Below are positions 52,697 to 60,044 of a stretch of 64,000 nt of DNA, piece by piece. Source of the stretch: Allorhodopirellula solitaria (GTDB taxonomy: Bacteria > Planctomycetota > Planctomycetia > Pirellulales > Pirellulaceae). The notes beneath the pieces were generated by a model. That model was not told the origin of the DNA and searched no databases. It was given only the letters and a program-made list of their open reading frames with translations. How positions within the stretch are numbered: the stretch's first letter is position 1; each line of letters begins with the position of its first letter. The stretch is from assembly GCF_007859855.1 (NCBI RefSeq), contig NZ_SJPK01000001.1, forward strand, positions 428,091 to 492,090. The letters run 5' to 3'. Position numbers and translations under genes: made by a program.

Positions 52697-53683
52697 CTAG
52701 AGCCAATCCACTCTGCGGAATTGCTTGTAAAGCACGATGCAAGCGAGGATCATCATGCCGAGGGAAACTGGATACCCCCACGCCCAATTCGTTTCAGGCA
52801 TGTATTCGAAGTTCATCCCATACAACCCCGCGATCAACGTGGGCACCGCCAGGATGGCCGCCCAAGCAGCGAGACGTTTGGTGTCATCGTTCTGAGAAAC
52901 AGAGATCAGCGCCAGGTTACTATCCAACGCCGTCTGAGAGAGTTGTTGCAACCCATCGAGCAGCCCCGCGATACAGATCACGTGATCGTGGATATCCTGA
53001 AAATACGGTCGTGCGTCGGCCGAAATGAGGTTGGAGTTCGTTCGAGTCAGCCGAGCCGATACGTCAATCAGGGGAGAAACCGCCTGCATGATCGCGAGGA
53101 GGTCGCGGCGCAAGTGATAGATCCGAGCGGTCACATTGCGTTGGGATTCACCGCTGAAAATATGCTCCTCGAGTTCATCGAGTTCGGACTGCAGAGCATC
53201 GATGATCGGAAAATACTGATCGACGATAAAGTCCATCACCGAGTGAACGACGAACCCTTCGCCTTTGGCCAACAGTTTCGGGGTGGATTCGCAGCGTGCG
53301 CGAACGCCCGCGTGGCTGAGCATCGAGCCGTGCCGGACCGTGATCACGTAACGCGGTCCCATGAACACATGGGTTTCGCCGAACTCGATTCTCTGATCCG
53401 TGCTTTCGGACAGCTTCGCCGTTCGCATCACGATGAACATCGAGTGATCATAGACTTCCAACTTCGGACGTTGGTGCGCGTGGTGGGCGTCTTCCACGGC
53501 AAGATCATGCAACCCGAACGCTTCTTGAACATGAGACAGTACCTGCTCGCTAGGCTCGTAGAGACCAACCCAAATGAATCGGTCCGAGTGATTCCAAGCA
53601 TCGCCCAGGTCCCCCACGGGCACGTCGGCAACGCGGACACCATCGTGGTAGGCCGCAGAGTTGATTACGCTTCGGTGGGGCAT
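52697..53683 (-). CDS. corA: CorA-type magnesium/cobalt transporter
   Basis: A 328-residue channel. The N-terminal cytosolic domain contains FIWVGLYEPSEQVLSHVQEAFGLHDLAVEDAHH, shortened here to the conserved LAVEDAHHAHQRPK. A long helix includes LDELEEHIFSGE. The two C-terminal membrane helices surround the selectivity motif GMN in LIAGLYGMNFEYMPE, with a basic end (YKQFRRVDWL). A single-gene unit. Pentamer formation is known for the family. Confidence 0.94.
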   Translation of the reverse strand: MPHRSVINSAAYHDGVRVADVPVGDLGDAWNHSDRFIWVGLYEPSEQVLSHVQEAFGLHDLAVEDAHHAHQRPKLEVYDHSMFIVMRTAKLSESTDQRIEFGETHVFMGPRYVITVRHGSMLSHAGVRARCESTPKLLAKGEGFVVHSVMDFIVDQYFPIIDALQSELDELEEHIFSGESQRNVTARIYHLRRDLLAIMQAVSPLIDVSARLTRTNSNLISADARPYFQDIHDHVICIAGLLDGLQQLSQTALDSNLALISVSQNDDTKRLAAWAAILAVPTLIAGLYGMNFEYMPETNWAWGYPVSLGMMILACIVLYKQFRRVDWL

Positions 53684-53923
53684 TCTAAGAACTTGTGATC
53701 GTCGGAGGGGCCATGAATCTCCATTGTACGGAAGGGAATCCTACCGCACACACCCCAATCGAAGTTCAAGTTACGTACTGACGTCGCAGGTGAAGCAATG
53801 GCCAATCACTGCGTCTCTCAGAACACACCGCGAGTGATCGAGCGAGCTGTAACGATCGCCAAACCCAGGATAACCATCCGTGAACTCGCGATATGCATGG
53901 CTTGGATTACGGTATCCTGATTA
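53684..53923. other. Gap between corA and the RHS island
   Basis: 240 bp with no convincing frame or hairpin. The island's duplicated block begins at 53924. Confidence 0.4.
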
Positions 53924-55358
53924 CCCAAACTCGTAACCGACCCCCGAACCGATTCCGATCGAGACGCGTCCGAAGCGACCTGCCAATCCGCCGTTAGGGG
54001 GTGTATCCGTAGCCGCCGGATCCCTGTGTGTCTCACTCTTCAGGCTTGCCAATCTCAACGAGGTGCTCACCGTGGTTTCATAAATCCACAACTGGGGCGG
54101 GTGAACTGGAGCACGTAGGGCCGGTTCCCACCGGCCACACCCACCGCCAGCACGTCGGATTTGCAAGTCCACACGCGGATGAATTATGATGGTGCCGGAC
54201 GACTCAGCAGCCTGACCCATGGAGCCTCGCAAATTGCCTCCGGTGAAAATTGGAACGGCACTTCCACCTTGCCCGCATCCCTGGGCAGTTCCGACTTGCT
54301 GGCCGCCTACACTTATCAGTACCACGCGGACAATCGCTTGACGCAGTTTTCTACTTATCGTGATGGCACCTCGACCGCGTACGGCCATGACGTACGCGAT
54401 CAGTTGACGTCCGCTGCGACCACCGCGATCAGCAGGTTGTCTCAACCCTTCGGCTTGGCGAGCGCCGAGTCGTACGATTTCGATGCCGGAGGCAATCGGA
54501 AATCCAGCGGCGGAGCGTCCCAGTCCGCAGCCAACACGCACAACCAGTTGCAGACCGATGGCACGTACAACTACACGTATGACGATGAGGGCAACACGCT
54601 CAGCCGAATCCTGATCTCCACCGGTGCGGTGACTCTGTACGAGTGGGACCACCGCAATCGCCTGGAGTCGATCACCGAGAAGACCTCGGCTGTCGGCAGC
54701 GTGACGCAGAAGATCCAGTACATCTACGATGCATTGGATCAACGGGTCGGCAAACGCTTGGACAGTGATGGGGACGGCGATTTCGATCGCGACGAAGTTT
54801 TCATATGGACGGAAGGCCAAACCGTGCTGCGTGCGACCGATTCGGACGGTGAGGCAGCGACAGAAACGTTCACGCTTGCCAGCCGGTACCTGTACGGCGA
54901 CATGGTCGACCAGTTGCTGGCCGACGAGCAGTACAGCGGCGGCACGGGGCCAGACGTTTCAGCGACCACCGCGAGTGCAACGGCGGGTGATACTTATTGG
55001 GCACTGACCGATCACCTGGGCAGTGTGCGAGACATGGTCGACAACAGCGGCGTGATTCGCCAGCACGTCGCCTACGACAGCTTTGGCAACCGGATCGTCG
55101 AGCAAGACTACGACGCCTCAGGAACCGCGATCTCCAGCAGCCACGCCGACGCCATCGACGAACTCTTCGGCTATACCGGTCGCGACTGGGACGCCGACGC
55201 AGGCTTACAGAACAACCGCGCTCGCTGGTACGACCCGGCCACGGGCCGTTGGCTCAGCAATGACCCGATTGGGTTCGCTGCGGGCGATGCGAACCTGTAT
55301 CGGTATGTTGGGAATGGGCCGACGACGAAGACGGATCCAAGTGGGTTGGAGCCGCCAA
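53924..55358 (+). repeat. Duplicated RHS module, copy 1
   Basis: This block recurs at 61923-63281 with scattered, mostly synonymous substitutions. It covers about 240 bp of non-coding DNA plus the RHS core up to the tip junction. Copy 1 carries about 65 bp more between two TGCCAATC direct repeats (near 53983 and 54047); copy 2 has one such repeat at that place, as expected from deletion between direct repeats or from tandem gain. Confidence 0.9.
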
Positions 55359-56161
55359 ATCCAACATTCGCCATACCACCTTCATCACCGGGGATGGGCC
55401 ATGCAATTTTGGCGAACCGGGCGAGGCAGATTCGAAATGCTGAATCGGCTCGTTTAAAAAATCAGTATCTAAACCTGATTTCCAATACTCAAAAACAACA
55501 CCAACAATTCGCATACTACGACTTGCTTAATCTTGGGTCTCTTTTCGAGCGACTCAAGGACGCCGCAGGCTGCGTAAATTTCAGCCCAGCTGGCACTCCT
55601 GATGGGGAGTACAGCCGCTTTACTAATACGATATATTTGAATTCCAATCATGGTGCGGACACAGCGATCCATGAGGGAATTCATGCGGTCGATGACATCG
55701 CCAACATTAATTTCCGTCCTTCTGCAATCTTGGGTGATTATCCATGGTGGTCGGAACAATCTTCATTGGATCGTGGTGAAGGTCTGGCATACGTGACAAC
55801 CGCCATTGCCGGAGAGAAAAACTCTCTGGCAAGTAGTCTTGGGGAATTCGAGCAAACGCTGCGGTCAAATGCTTCGGATTACGATGTGACAAGAGATTGG
55901 TTCCTGCTCTGGAAGAGCCATTCATCTCCAAGTAACTATTTCGTATCCGTTCCTGGCGAAGGAAATCGCAAAGGCACCAACCAAGACATGCAGTGCGCCA
56001 CCGAAAATTTTGGCATCCGCATCGATTGGATTAGGTTTGCCAATTTTTATTCATATGCTGCTCAATCACAAGGCAGGAATATTTGGCTTCCGGTCCCATC
56101 GGATGACGCCTTTGCGGAACATCAGCGTCGGCATTTTGAAAAAAAGGCGTGGTATGAATAA
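54161..56161 (+). CDS. 5'-truncated RHS/YD protein with HExxH metallopeptidase-like tip
   Basis: The frame opens after a TAG near 54116 and begins at TTG 54161 or ATG 54179, far shorter than full RHS proteins (usually over 1000 residues) and without signal peptide. Residues 1-395 are YD repeats (YDGAGRLSSLTHG, YTYDDEGNTLSRI, YIYDALDQRVGKRL) closing with the RHS core end GRDWDADAGLQNNRARWYDP and NDPIGFAAGDANLYRYVGNG, then TDPSGLEPP. The remaining 260 residues are unrelated to copy 2: NTIYLNSNHGADTAIHEGIH gives an HExxH zinc site, and about 35 residues on DRGEGLAYVTTAI could give the third ligand. A toxin role is inferred from architecture. Whether it is expressed without its 5' part is unclear. 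Confidence 0.75.
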   Translation: MQVHTRMNYDGAGRLSSLTHGASQIASGENWNGTSTLPASLGSSDLLAAYTYQYHADNRLTQFSTYRDGTSTAYGHDVRDQLTSAATTAISRLSQPFGLASAESYDFDAGGNRKSSGGASQSAANTHNQLQTDGTYNYTYDDEGNTLSRILISTGAVTLYEWDHRNRLESITEKTSAVGSVTQKIQYIYDALDQRVGKRLDSDGDGDFDRDEVFIWTEGQTVLRATDSDGEAATETFTLASRYLYGDMVDQLLADEQYSGGTGPDVSATTASATAGDTYWALTDHLGSVRDMVDNSGVIRQHVAYDSFGNRIVEQDYDASGTAISSSHADAIDELFGYTGRDWDADAGLQNNRARWYDPATGRWLSNDPIGFAAGDANLYRYVGNGPTTKTDPSGLEPPNPTFAIPPSSPGMGHAILANRARQIRNAESARLKNQYLNLISNTQKQHQQFAYYDLLNLGSLFERLKDAAGCVNFSPAGTPDGEYSRFTNTIYLNSNHGADTAIHEGIHAVDDIANINFRPSAILGDYPWWSEQSSLDRGEGLAYVTTAIAGEKNSLASSLGEFEQTLRSNASDYDVTRDWFLLWKSHSSPSNYFVSVPGEGNRKGTNQDMQCATENFGIRIDWIRFANFYSYAAQSQGRNIWLPVPSDDAFAEHQRRHFEKKAWYE

Positions 56162-56687
56162 TGGCTGCATGACACTTACTCGAGTCTGGTACGTGTTTGC
56201 GATAGCTAGCTATTTTTGTGTGCCCGGCTGTGAAACGTCGGACGGCGTGCATGTCAACACGTTCGCAATGACAGACTTATTCAATCTAGAGCGTTCCTTG
56301 CAGGATTTCCGCCACCGCAATGGTCAAACTCCGAATGCTGGAACGCTAGTTAGTTGCACTAAATTTCTGAAACAAACTGCCACCGGACGCCGACTTCAGA
56401 GCCAGATTCAAGCAAGAGGTCTCGATCTCGACAACTTGGATGTTGACGAGCTCGTAATGCTCTTCGCAACAGCCTCTTTCGACATGGTTCACCACAGATC
56501 TGGTGCGGTATTTGAGCCGAATCCGCATTATCTTACTGACATAGATTCTGATGGATTTTTTGAATATCGCCTTCCGGGAGTTGGTCCAGTGCAGTTGAGA
56601 CATGATGTTTTCAAAGTATTGATACCAGAGCAAGATCAAGAAATGAATAAATGGGAGACCGATAAGGTGTCCGTGGGAGACCGATAA
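56154..56687 (+). CDS. Candidate immunity lipoprotein for the HExxH tip
   Basis: 177 residues from ATG 56154, overlapping the RHS stop by 8 bp. A signal (RVWYVFAIASYFCVPGC) with Cys at a lipobox-like VPGC suggests export and lipid anchoring. The mature part (TDLFNLERSLQDFRHRNGQT, LDNLDVDELVMLFATASF) has no recognised family. Its AT-rich composition resembles the toxin tip rather than the core. The last 10 residues (WETDKVSVGDR) are encoded by the repeated element end at 56650-56693, so the natural C-terminus was probably changed. Immunity function is inferred from position and localisation only. Confidence 0.65.
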   Translation: MNNGCMTLTRVWYVFAIASYFCVPGCETSDGVHVNTFAMTDLFNLERSLQDFRHRNGQTPNAGTLVSCTKFLKQTATGRRLQSQIQARGLDLDNLDVDELVMLFATASFDMVHHRSGAVFEPNPHYLTDIDSDGFFEYRLPGVGPVQLRHDVFKVLIPEQDQEMNKWETDKVSVGDR

Positions 56688-56693
56688 GGTGTC
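56650..56693. repeat. Tandem 22-bp repeat with AAGGTGTCCG element end
   Basis: TGGGAGACCGATAAGGTGTC plus CG occurs twice in tandem and is followed by GTACCGATTAACC. The motif AAGGTGTC recurs at about 56741, 57004, 57025, 59594 and 60716, and inverted at 59806-59824. Confidence 0.8.
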
Positions 56694-56739
56694 CGGTACC
56701 GATTAACCACCGGGTGCGCTAGAGTACAGGAGAAATATA

Positions 56740-57000
56740 AGGTGTCCGGTGCCGATAAAGCGAAGTCCCATAGTTTGCACCGGAGTAAAGCGACGCCCGA
56801 CAAGGCCACCACAAGGTGGCTTTTCTCATTGTTGGGATAGCAACACTTGCACGCACCGGAGCGAAGCGACCTAAGCGACGACAGGATGTCGTCGCAATCT
56901 TCGGCACGATGCCGCCACCCTGGATAGATCGCTGAAACGACGGCGACAGGACGTCGCCGCATGACTAAGCCCGGTGGCAGGATGCCACTCGGCGAGAGAA
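56740..57000. repeat. Hairpin-dense block, copy A
   Basis: Non-coding block with consecutive hairpins: GCCACC-ACAA-GGTGGC (56805-56820), GCGACGACA-GGA-TGTCGTCGC (56875-56895), CGGCA-CGA-TGCCG (56902-56914), CGGCGAC-AGGAC-GTCGCCG (56941-56959), GTGGCA-GGA-TGCCAC (56974-56988). Loops are purine-rich. The 3' portion (TGGATAGATCGCTGAA onwards) is nearly identical to copy B at 57060-57363. Confidence 0.75.
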
Positions 57001-57059
57001 GAGTAAGGTGTCAGGAGAAGAGTAAGGTGTCAGGACTCAATAACGAGTAAACCACGATC

Positions 57060-57363
57060 TGCACCGGAGATAGACGACGCTTTAACAGGCAACCGCAAGG
57101 TGGCCTTTCTTGTTGGCGGAAAGGAAGTCCGCCATTTTCTGCGGCACGAAGCCGCCCAGGCATTGGTTCTTCGTGAGCGAAGCGAACAAGCGACGCACAC
57201 GAAGTGCGTCGCGGCTGTTTCGGCTGGATGCCGCCATCCTGGATAGATCGCTGAACGACGGCGACAAGGATGTCGCCGCATGACTAAGCCCGGTGGCAGG
57301 ATGCCGCCCGGCGGTGCCGACACGGAAGGCCAGCGAAGCGAGGCCGACGTCGGCACCGCCGGG
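57060..57363. repeat. Hairpin-dense block, copy B
   Basis: Related to copy A in order and flanks. Stems: GGCGGA-AAGGAAG-TCCGCC (57115-57133), GCGGC-ACGAA-GCCGC (57141-57155), GCGACGCAC-ACGAA-GTGCGTCGC (57190-57212), CGGCGACA-AGGA-TGTCGCCG (57259-57278), and a 15-bp perfect inverted repeat CCCGGCGGTGCCGAC (57307-57321) with its complement at 57349-57363. Loop sequences again consist of A, G and few C. Confidence 0.75.
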
Positions 57364-57494
57364 TCGGAGCGACGGCAGCGCAGGGAAGGCGCAGTGAGGA
57401 GGCTTTTCGACGAACGAAGTCCGCACCGTAGTGACCGAGCGGAGACCGGGCGTCGTGAGCGAAGCGGATGCGTAGCTGTTACCGGCCTTTTTGA
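57364..57494. other. Spacer, nothing recognised
   Basis: GC-rich DNA between the hairpin blocks and the transposon-end-like repeats, with purine-rich GAGCGACGGCAGCG runs. No frame is convincing. Confidence 0.35.
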
Positions 57495-57940
57495 TGTCGC
57501 ATTTTTGGCCGAATTGAGACTGTAGGGATTTGGCGGTGATTTTGGCGTGTTGGCCGAACTGGTGCGAATTTTGGAGAAGCATCTCGCGCCGCTCTTCTTG
57601 GCCGATTTGGTGTCGGAGAGTTGGATGATCCGGGACCGAAGTCGTGAAGGATGGATGGCGCCGATTGATCTGCTCGGCGATTCGGACTCTTGATCGAAAT
57701 CCGATTGCGATCGCTAGGGAACGATCAATGCCAACTGCGCAGCAAAAGGCTAACTGCGCAGCAAAAATGCGATCGTTCTGAGCGAACGATCGCATGGACG
57801 TGGGTTCCAATTCGATAATGCTGAACCGATGCTCGTTGTTACCGACCGAATTGCGGTCGCACTTTTTGCCGAATTATGACTGTACGGATTTGAGACCCGA
57901 AATGGCCCTTTTGCCGAATTATTGAGAATTTTGGAGAGCG
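57495..57940. mobile_element. Repeated end sites of a Tn7/Mu-like transposon (remnant)
   Basis: Two sets of direct repeats built on TTTTTGGCCGAATT. Set A: GTCGCATTTTTGGCCGAATT at 57496, a second site with GCCGAACT at 57553, and a weaker third with GCCGATTT at 57601. Set B: GTCGCACTTTTTGCCGAATT at 57855 and a second with GCCGAATT at 57913. In both sets the first two sites are exactly 45 bp apart and share ACTGTAGGG/ACTGTACGG or GAATTTTGGAGA continuations. Multiple spaced transposase-binding sites are typical of Tn7/Tn5053/Mu-type ends. The ATPase and zinc-finger genes just beyond point toward these sites. Confidence 0.55.
57767..57795. repeat. 12-bp perfect hairpin beside a 15-bp direct repeat
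   Basis: ATGCGATCGTTC-TGAGC-GAACGATCGCAT. Immediately before it AACTGCGCAGCAAAA occurs twice (57733 and 57752). It lies between the two sets of transposon-end sites. Confidence 0.7.
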
Positions 57941-58094
57941 TGTTTCTGGCCAATGCGATGGGAGAGGCCGAGTCGAGGCGGGGTGCAATTGGGATTCGCG
58001 GCTGAGCGCTCAGCGCATTAAAAAAGTGCGACCGCTTCGACGAAACGGGCGCACTGATGGAGATTGTCGGTGAGCGTTCGATGCGATTGGCCGA

Positions 58095-58415
58095 TTACGC
58101 CGAGGACTTCCTTTCACCGAGGTCGCGTTGGTATTGCTCTAGCCAATTGCTCAGGATGTCGAATGCTGGCAAGAAGTCGTGACCCTGCATCATCATCAGG
58201 TCAATGTTGTTGTAGTTCTCCCCGCAGCTAAAACAATGAGCGAGATTGTTCTTGGGGTTCACTGTCGCGCGAAGTTCTTTGCACGATGGACACGCAAAGC
58301 AGAAATAGCCATCGCTTTGTTTCGCTATCGGACCATGCTCACCGAGCCGAACGATCGTCAGTTTCATCGGTAAATCGTTGCGGATCGCGCGCAGTGAGTC
58401 TTGGGTGATCTTCAT
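58095..58415 (-). CDS. CHC2-type zinc-finger protein of a transposon
   Basis: A 106-residue protein with two CxxC pairs, CPSC and CFSC, in a primase-like (DnaG CHC2) zinc-ribbon context: YFCFACPSCKELRATVNP and NNLAHCFSCGENYNNIDLMM. A helical tail follows (AFDILSNWLEQYQRDLGE). It lies 48 bp downstream of the AAA ATPase on the same strand and about 150 bp from the repeated end sites. Small zinc-finger genes beside ExeA/TniB-like ATPases suggest a DNA-binding accessory of transposition. This role is inferred. Confidence 0.65.
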   Translation of the reverse strand: MKITQDSLRAIRNDLPMKLTIVRLGEHGPIAKQSDGYFCFACPSCKELRATVNPKNNLAHCFSCGENYNNIDLMMMQGHDFLPAFDILSNWLEQYQRDLGERKSSA

Positions 58416-58463
58416 AACTGGAGTCTTGCGTTGGAGGTAGGGGTGGGTGTGTTTTTCTGAGGT

Positions 58464-58934
58464 CTAAAAATCAGTCAGGTCGACTTCGTTTTGCCAGTGC
58501 GGTTGAAGGAGCACGCGATTGACCAAGTCGATATCGATCGTCGTTCCCGCAGTCGTTCGAACCGTTTCGAGCATCGACGCGAGGCACAGATTTCGGCACT
58601 TGCGCAAGACGCCATCGGCCGAGCGGACGATCAACTCGGTTGCACCGGGGGTGAACGTGCTATGGGGAAGGCCGAGGGTATCGAGTTCTCGCTCGATGAA
58701 CGCTCGCATCGCGTCATCGTGCAGGCGTTTGGTGATCACCGAATAGGTCACGCGGCTTTTGAGATCCAAGTTCACTGCTAGATCCAAATCGGCGAGCAGC
58801 ACCGGCTGGCCGACCAGAATCAGGTTGTGGTTCTTTGGGAAATCCTCCAGGAGTAGCCGCAGTTTGCGGAGGTTGTCCATTGCCATTAGATGGGCATCGT
58901 CGATCACCGTGACGAGCATCTTGCCGCTGCGATT
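58464..58934 (-). pseudogene. N-terminally truncated ExeA/TniB-like AAA ATPase
   Basis: The surviving 155 residues start at Walker B (LVTVIDDAHLMAMDNLRKLR) and include sensor 1 NLILVGQPVLL and the C-terminal VITKRLHDDAMRAFIERELD and ADGVLRKCRNLCLASM. This is the second half of an ExeA/TniB/TnsC-like ATPase. The frame upstream of ATG 58919 (PNRSGK) fits the family but is cut at 58935, where three GGGAAGAAAAAGGTG repeats of the RAYT element begin. Walker A is therefore missing and the protein cannot bind ATP normally. Confidence 0.75.
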
Positions 58935-58990
58935 GGGAAGAAAAAGGTGGGGAAGAAAAAGGTGACGGGGAAGAAAAAGGTGACGGGGGT
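58935..58990. repeat. Left end of RAYT element: three GGGAAGAAAAAGGTG units
   Basis: Near-tandem units start at 58935, 58950 and 58968. The inverted counterpart at about 59806-59840 reads, on the other strand, GAAGAAAAAGG and GAAGAAAAGGTGTCCG. The pair is taken as the terminal repeats of the element carrying the transposase at 59053. Confidence 0.65.
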
Positions 58991-59052
58991 AGTTTTGGCT
59001 GATTCAGCCGTTCAGAATGAGCCTTTCTACGCAATCATCCTTGAGGCGAGCC

Positions 59053-59643
59053 ATGCCCCGGCAAAAGCGATCTGACGAAGCGGGGATCATTTACCATGCC
59101 CTGAATCGTGGAAATGATCGGAATGAAATTTTCAAGAAGCCTGAGGACTACGATGCGTTCATTCGCATCGTCGATGAAGGATTGCAGAAGTACCCCGTCG
59201 AATTGTTCTCATTCAGTCTGATGCCCAATCATTGGCACCTTGTTCTGCGACCAAGGAAAGACGGATAAATGGGACGATTGCTGCGTTGGGTCTCAGCGAC
59301 TCACACTTTGCGTTATCATGGAAATTACCACCGTCACGGATACGGTCACCTTTACCAGTCGAGGTTCAAGAGCTTTCTAGTTCAGAGCGATGAGCATTTT
59401 TACGTGGTCTGCCGGTACGTCGAGCGAAACCCTCTACGTGCGTGTCTGGTCGATAAGGCAGAGGACTGGCGACATGGATCACTCCACCGTTGGTGCACAC
59501 GTCCTGAGCCAACTCCTAAGATCCTCTCGCCGTGGGCGATTCCGCGTTTACGAGACTGGCTCAAGCGTGTTAATGCAGCGCTCACGGATAAGAGCAAGGT
59601 GTCCGGTACCGTTTCTTTTGACGTCGAGTCGAGTATAGGCTAG
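59053..59643 (+). pseudogene. REP-associated tyrosine transposase (RAYT) with nonsense codon
   Basis: Y1/IS200-like single-strand transposase. MPRQKRSDEAGIIYHALNRG starts the protein; the HUH motif is in MPNHWHLVLRPRKDG; the catalytic Tyr region is VVCRYVERNPLRACLV. A TAA at 59266-59268 interrupts the frame exactly where the intact relative at 61042 has Glu (DGEM versus DG-stop-M), so one G-to-T change explains it. An ATG follows at once, and the remainder stays open to 59643. The C-terminal KSKVSGTVS is encoded by an AAGGTGTCCG element end. Full activity is unlikely unless the two halves complement each other. Confidence 0.85.
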
Positions 59644-59680
59644 GCTTGCGAGAGAATTGACGCTTCTCCTGAAGCTGAAG

Positions 59681-59800
59681 ATGATGGGCCGACCGAAACG
59701 TGCTGATGCTGCAGGGCATTGCTACCACGTGCTGAATCGCGTGAGGCTAAGAGATACTATTCTTCCATGAAACAGAGGATTACGATGCGTTTGAATGACG
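59681..59800 (+). pseudogene. Third RAYT, N-terminal fragment with frameshift
   Basis: Begins MMGRPKRADAAGHCYHVLNR, then after a one-base shift continues HETEDYDAFE and stops. This matches the first 40 or so residues of the other two RAYT copies. The rest is absent, ending at the inverted element end (59806). Confidence 0.7.
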
Positions 59801-59813
59801 CATAAGGTAACGG

Positions 59814-60044
59814 ACACCTTTTCTTCGTCCTTTTTCTTCGTCAATCGATGAAATTGTACGAGTTCTGCGATCAGGCGGCACTTTAACAGTCGCCCTAGGA
59901 ACGACTTCTGGCCAGCAAGCCCAAGACACGATAAATGCACTGCTAAATGACCAACGCATGATAACCAGTGTCCCATGGCCAGTTGAAGTCAGGGTAAGTG
60001 GCATTAGCGTAGAAATATACATCATTCGAGCGCGAGTCAAATGA
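59814..60044 (+). pseudogene. Beheaded toxin tip (C-terminal fragment)
   Basis: A frame without start codon runs from the element end near 59814 to TGA at 60042-60044. It reads SSIDEIVRVLRSGGTLTVAL, TINALLNDQRMITSVPWPVE and VEIYIIRARVK. Its stop overlaps the start of the next gene by 4 bp (ATGA). Position, AT-rich composition and the overlap are those of an RHS C-terminal tip before its immunity gene. The 5' part has been replaced by RAYT-derived sequence, so it is probably silent. I do not recognise the domain. Confidence 0.55.

Noticed and set aside
52583-53698. 371-residue plus-strand frame
   Set aside because: Antisense to corA, which carries the GMN motif and correct length.
53921-54820. 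299-residue minus-strand frame
   Set aside because: Antisense to the RHS core; a similar antisense frame appears in the second copy simply because the DNA is duplicated.
57082-57810. 242-residue minus-strand frame across the hairpin block
   Set aside because: The sequence is explained by inverted repeats and transposon-end sites, not by coding structure.
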